From Pseudomonas asplenii (GTDB lineage: Bacteria; Pseudomonadota; Gammaproteobacteria; Pseudomonadales; Pseudomonadaceae): a DNA stretch of 64,000 bases. The stretch is from assembly GCF_900105475.1 (NCBI RefSeq), contig NZ_LT629777.1, positions 5,518,001 to 5,582,000 on the forward strand, read 5' to 3'. The translations under genes were made by a program, and so were the position numbers. Below, in pieces: positions 61,001 to 64,000 of the stretch. Each line of letters opens with the position of its first letter. Position 1 is the stretch's first letter. The notes under the pieces are model-generated. The model had not been told where the DNA came from. It worked only from the letters and a program-made list of their open reading frames with translations, and ran no database searches.

Positions 61001-61861
61001 ATGTCCACGGAAAAGAACAGCTTTCTACAGCAGTTGGAGCAACAGTTCTCCAGCCTGACCCCGACCGGCAAGCGCATCGCCAGCTACCTGCTCGGCAACC
61101 CGGAACAGTTGCCGTTCGAGTCGGCCGACAGCATCGCCCAACAGGCCTCCACCACCGGCATTTCGGTGGGACGCTTCCTGCGTTCGCTGGGTTATCAGAA
61201 CATCGACGACGTGAAGAAGAGCCTGCGTGGCGAGACGCCAACATCGTGGCTGATCACCGACCGGATCGGCGCCTTTCGTGCCGAGGCCAATCAGGAGGAT
61301 GCCCTCGACCGCTCCCTGCATCGCGAGATCGAAGCCATCCAGCACGTCTATGGCCTGGCCCGCAGCGAGGCGTTTGCCCGCATCGTGCAGCGTATCCATG
61401 AAGCCGATGCGGTGTTCATCCTGGGGATCCAGTCGACCCGCGGGATTCTCACCGCCTTCCACAGCCACCTCGAATACATCCGTCCCAAGGTCTACTACGT
61501 CGACGGCCTCTCGGGCATCTACGCCGAAACGCTGAACTCCGGCTTCGCCAATCCCTACGCGATCATCGCCGACTTCCGGGCCTACTCCAGCGTGACCCAG
61601 ACCTTCTGCCAGGTGGCCGAGGAGAACAATCTGCCCCTGGCGCTGATCACCGACCTGCAATGCCCCTGGGCGCGGGACCATGCGCTCGACCTGTTGCAAC
61701 TGAAAACCGATGTCGGCCAGTTCTGGGACTCCCTCGCCCCCCTGACCTGCCTGTTCAACCTGGTGGTGTCGGCGGTGGCGGAGAAATATGGCGACCGTCT
61801 CGACGAGCGCCTGGCCCGGAACCGCCAATTGCAGAAAGCCTTCGGCCAGTTCGAAGGTTGA
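61001..61861 (+). CDS. MurR/RpiR-family transcriptional regulator
   Basis: A 286-residue RpiR-type regulator. The N-terminal helix-turn-helix covers residues 5-80 (FSSLTPTGKRIASYLLGNPEQLPF, STTGISVGRFLRSLGYQ), the C-terminal SIS phosphosugar-like domain residues 125-260 (ADAVFILGIQSTRGILTAF, ADFRAYSSVT). Start 61001 follows a poor ribosome site; the frame is open to 60914. It leads a D-Ala-D-Ala dipeptidase and a peptide-binding protein, and likely controls them in response to a cell-wall-derived ligand. Confidence 0.85.
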   Translation: MSTEKNSFLQQLEQQFSSLTPTGKRIASYLLGNPEQLPFESADSIAQQASTTGISVGRFLRSLGYQNIDDVKKSLRGETPTSWLITDRIGAFRAEANQEDALDRSLHREIEAIQHVYGLARSEAFARIVQRIHEADAVFILGIQSTRGILTAFHSHLEYIRPKVYYVDGLSGIYAETLNSGFANPYAIIADFRAYSSVTQTFCQVAEENNLPLALITDLQCPWARDHALDLLQLKTDVGQFWDSLAPLTCLFNLVVSAVAEKYGDRLDERLARNRQLQKAFGQFEG

Positions 61862-61898
61862 AACATGGCCCCAACCCGCCCCAAACCGGAGTGTTTGC

Positions 61899-62438
61899 GT
61901 GAACAACAACCCCCTTGTAGAGATCGATGCCCAGCACTACCAGGTGCAGATCGACATGATCTACGCCAGCGCGGACAACCTCGCGGGAAAAGTCATCTAC
62001 CCCACGAGCCGCTGCCGGCTGCACCGCCAGGCCGCCGAGTGCCTGGCGCAGGCCAGCCGACTGGCGCGCCAGGCCGGCTTCACCCTGCGCATCTATGACG
62101 CCTACCGGCCGCCCTATGCCCAGCACCTGCTGTGGGAGGCGCTGCCGAACAACGACTACGTGCGCGATCCGCACCTGGGCTCGCACCACAGCCGTGGCGT
62201 GGCGGTCGACCTGACCCTGATCGGCGACGACGGCCAGCCGCTGGACATGGGTAGCGCCTTCGACACCATGGAAGAACGCTCCCATCAGTTCTATCCCGAC
62301 CTGCCCATCGCAGTGCAGCGCAATCGGCTGCTGTTGCTTGGGGTGATGCTCGCGGCCGGGTTCCAGGCCATCGCCACCGAGTGGTGGCATTACGAATTGC
62401 CGAACGCCGACGACTACCCACTGCTGGAGGACGTATAA
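61899..62438 (+). CDS. ddpX: D-alanyl-D-alanine dipeptidase (VanX/DdpX)
   Basis: A 179-residue VanX/DdpX-type zinc dipeptidase. Zinc ligands are the His and Asp of SHHSRGVAVDLTL and the His in TEWWHYE, whose Glu is the catalytic base; the DAYRPPYAQ Arg stabilises the transition state. It cuts D-Ala-D-Ala from peptidoglycan turnover for use as nutrient. GTG 61899 has CGGAG 7-10 bases before it. It follows the RpiR gene by 37 bp and precedes a peptide ABC transporter. Confidence 0.9.
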   Translation: MNNNPLVEIDAQHYQVQIDMIYASADNLAGKVIYPTSRCRLHRQAAECLAQASRLARQAGFTLRIYDAYRPPYAQHLLWEALPNNDYVRDPHLGSHHSRGVAVDLTLIGDDGQPLDMGSAFDTMEERSHQFYPDLPIAVQRNRLLLLGVMLAAGFQAIATEWWHYELPNADDYPLLEDV

Positions 62439-62640
62439 GCCACCGCCCGACGAACCGCTCCAACCGCAAGGCCAACGCCAACGAGACCAGAGAGCCTCGA
62501 AAGCACACAGCACAGCCGCCTCACCGTGGCTGAAAACAACAATAACGCGCGCCACTTACGCTTCACCTGCAACTGCCCGGTTATAGCTTTTATAAAAAAC
62601 CTGACGAACTTCCATACATCGAATGATCAAGGAAACCGGC

Positions 62641-64000
62641 ATGAACCCCATCGACACCGTGACCCGCAAGACCACTGCCAGCAGCGGCAAGCTACTGCTG
62701 ACCCTGCTGTGCAGCGCCCTGAGCCTCGGCGCCTGGCAGGCTGCCAGCGCGGCAGCCCCGCAAGACACGCTGATCATCGGCAAGCCTGCCGACCCGCAGA
62801 CGCTCGACCCGGCCGTGACCTTCGACAATAACGACTGGACCATCACCTATCCGTCGTACCAGCGCCTGGTCGGCTACAAGGTCGAGGGTGACAAGAGCAG
62901 CACCGAAGTCCAGGGCGACCTGGCCGAAAGCTGGACCGTATCCCCCGACAACCTGGTCTGGGAATTCAAACTCAAGGCCGGCAACAAGTTCGATGACGGC
63001 GCGCCGGTGGATGCCAACGCGGTGAAGTTTTCCTTCGACCGCCTGATGACCCTCAAGCAAGGGCCGTCCGGCGCCTTCCCAGAGGACATGGTGGTCTCGG
63101 TGGTCGACCCGCAGACCGTCCGCTTCACCCTCAAGACGCCATTCGCGCCGTTCCTGTTCACCCTGGCCCACAACGGCGCCTCGATCATCAACCCGGATGT
63201 GGTGAACAAGAGCAGCGACGTCAACGCCTGGCTGTCCAGCCACACCGCAGGCTCAGGAGCGTTCCGCCTGAGCAACTGGCAGAAAGGCCAGTCGCTGACC
63301 CTGGAACCGAACAGCTACTTCGCCGGGCCGAAGCCTGCGCTGAAAAACGTGATCATCAAGATCATCGCCGAGCCGTCAGTCCGCCGCCTGCAACTGGAAA
63401 AAGGTGATTTGGACATCATCGAGGACATGCCCGAAGACCAACTCGGCGTGCTCGCCAAGAAGTCCGGGGTAGTGGTCAGGGAGTTCCCCTCGCTGCGGGT
63501 CACCTACCTCTATCTGAACAACAAGAAGGGTCCGCTGACCAGTGTCGACGCCCGCCGTGGCATCACCGAAGCGGTGGACTACAGCGGCATCGTCAAGGGC
63601 ATCCTCAAGGACAAGGCCAAGCTGATGAACGGGCCGATCCCGGATGGCATGTGGGCCTACGACAGCTCGTTGCCGGTCATGAAACAGGACCTGGCCGCCG
63701 CCAAGGCGAGCCTGGCCAAAGCACCGCAGAAGGTCACCCAGCTCAGCTACCTGTACTCCGACAAGGACCCGAACTGGGAACCGATCGGCCTGACCCTGCA
63801 AGCGGCCCTGGCCCCGCTGGGCATCAACCTCAAGCTGGAAAAACTCGCCAACGCGACCCTGCGTGAGCGCGTCGGCCAGGCCGACTACGACATCGCCGCC
63901 GGTGCCTGGAGCCCGGACTTCGCCGACCCGTACATGTTCATGAACTTCTGGTTCGACTCGAAGATGCAGGGTCTGCAGGGCAACCGCTCGTTCTACAGCA
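62641..64000 (+). CDS. Peptide ABC transporter substrate-binding protein (partial)
   Basis: The first 453 codons of a family-5 (DppA/OppA-type) extracellular solute-binding protein, cut by the window end. A signal peptide spans about residues 1-38 (LLLTLLCSALSLGAWQAAS, AAA cleavage). Family features include IGKPADPQTLDPAVTFDNND, DLAESWTVSPDN, FSFDRLM and GQADYDIAAGAWSPDFADPYMF. ATG 62641 follows AAGGAAA. Next to ddpX it should deliver D-Ala-D-Ala or related dipeptides from the periplasm; membrane and ATPase genes are expected downstream. Confidence 0.92.
   Translation, partial: MNPIDTVTRKTTASSGKLLLTLLCSALSLGAWQAASAAAPQDTLIIGKPADPQTLDPAVTFDNNDWTITYPSYQRLVGYKVEGDKSSTEVQGDLAESWTVSPDNLVWEFKLKAGNKFDDGAPVDANAVKFSFDRLMTLKQGPSGAFPEDMVVSVVDPQTVRFTLKTPFAPFLFTLAHNGASIINPDVVNKSSDVNAWLSSHTAGSGAFRLSNWQKGQSLTLEPNSYFAGPKPALKNVIIKIIAEPSVRRLQLEKGDLDIIEDMPEDQLGVLAKKSGVVVREFPSLRVTYLYLNNKKGPLTSVDARRGITEAVDYSGIVKGILKDKAKLMNGPIPDGMWAYDSSLPVMKQDLAAAKASLAKAPQKVTQLSYLYSDKDPNWEPIGLTLQAALAPLGINLKLEKLANATLRERVGQADYDIAAGAWSPDFADPYMFMNFWFDSKMQGLQGNRSFYS

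Overview
This window looks like chromosome from a fluorescent-group Pseudomonas. The evidence is high-GC coding sequence, a dense set of LysR regulators (seven), Pseudomonas-type nrdB, metE, ppnN and NnrS genes, REP-like elements and a DUF3077/DUF6124-type small gene. No rRNA, tRNA, CRISPR array, transposase or prophage gene was seen. All identifications rest on reading motifs and gene layout; no database search was run.

Layout. 0-5 kb: end of an SDR oxidoreductase, a DeoR regulator, ppnN, an orphan HicB-like antitoxin, a Tam-like methyltransferase divergent from a LysR gene. 5-9.6 kb: a DapA paralog with complete catalytic residues, a DUF4260 membrane protein divergent from a LysR gene, and nrdB behind two NrdR-like boxes but without nrdA next to it. 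9.6-11 kb: a candidate structured leader before a DUF6124-type gene, then a large nested-palindrome repeat. 11-17.3 kb: a DUF3144 protein, cynR / remnant of cynT / cynS, a lipoprotein, a DapF-like epimerase with one catalytic Cys replaced by Ser, a PtrR-like regulator divergent from sad, and a tiny membrane protein. 17.4-23.9 kb: DUF4824 and DUF2157 membrane proteins, metE, a glutathione transferase and a PhzF-like protein.

24.0-33.5 kb is the first accessory region. It holds a quorum-sensing locus (luxR, an rsaM-like gene with a perfect 18-bp palindrome in front, luxI). luxI is followed with short gaps by a diiron hydroxylase, a protein I cannot place, a fatty-acid desaturase-like diiron protein, a 2OG-Fe(II) oxygenase, an Ntn-hydrolase acylase, a GNAT-like protein and a small membrane protein. 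This looks like one quorum-controlled operon making or modifying an acylated, oxidised molecule.

33.5-48.4 kb: a LysR gene, a secreted HSL-family esterase, a YcaC-like hydrolase / amidohydrolase / DoxX / LysR group, a short AraC protein, two convergent paralogous winged-helix/NB-ARC regulators whose ends overlap, a GlxA-type regulator, a pirin and a CynX-type MFS transporter.

48.5-57.5 kb is the second accessory region. A divergent LysR gene faces a tightly overlapping operon: thermostable-hemolysin-family protein (GNAT-like fold), acyl-CoA ligase-like adenylating enzyme, TauD-type dioxygenase, class III aminotransferase-like protein lacking the PLP lysine, canonical class III aminotransferase, amidase. 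An EamA-type exporter is adjacent. It has the form of a compact biosynthetic cluster without NRPS or PKS, and I do not recognise its product.

58-64 kb: a GGDEF diguanylate cyclase, an NnrS-like membrane protein, and an RpiR regulator / D-Ala-D-Ala dipeptidase / peptide-binding protein series (the last gene is cut by the window end) for use of D-Ala-D-Ala or related peptides.
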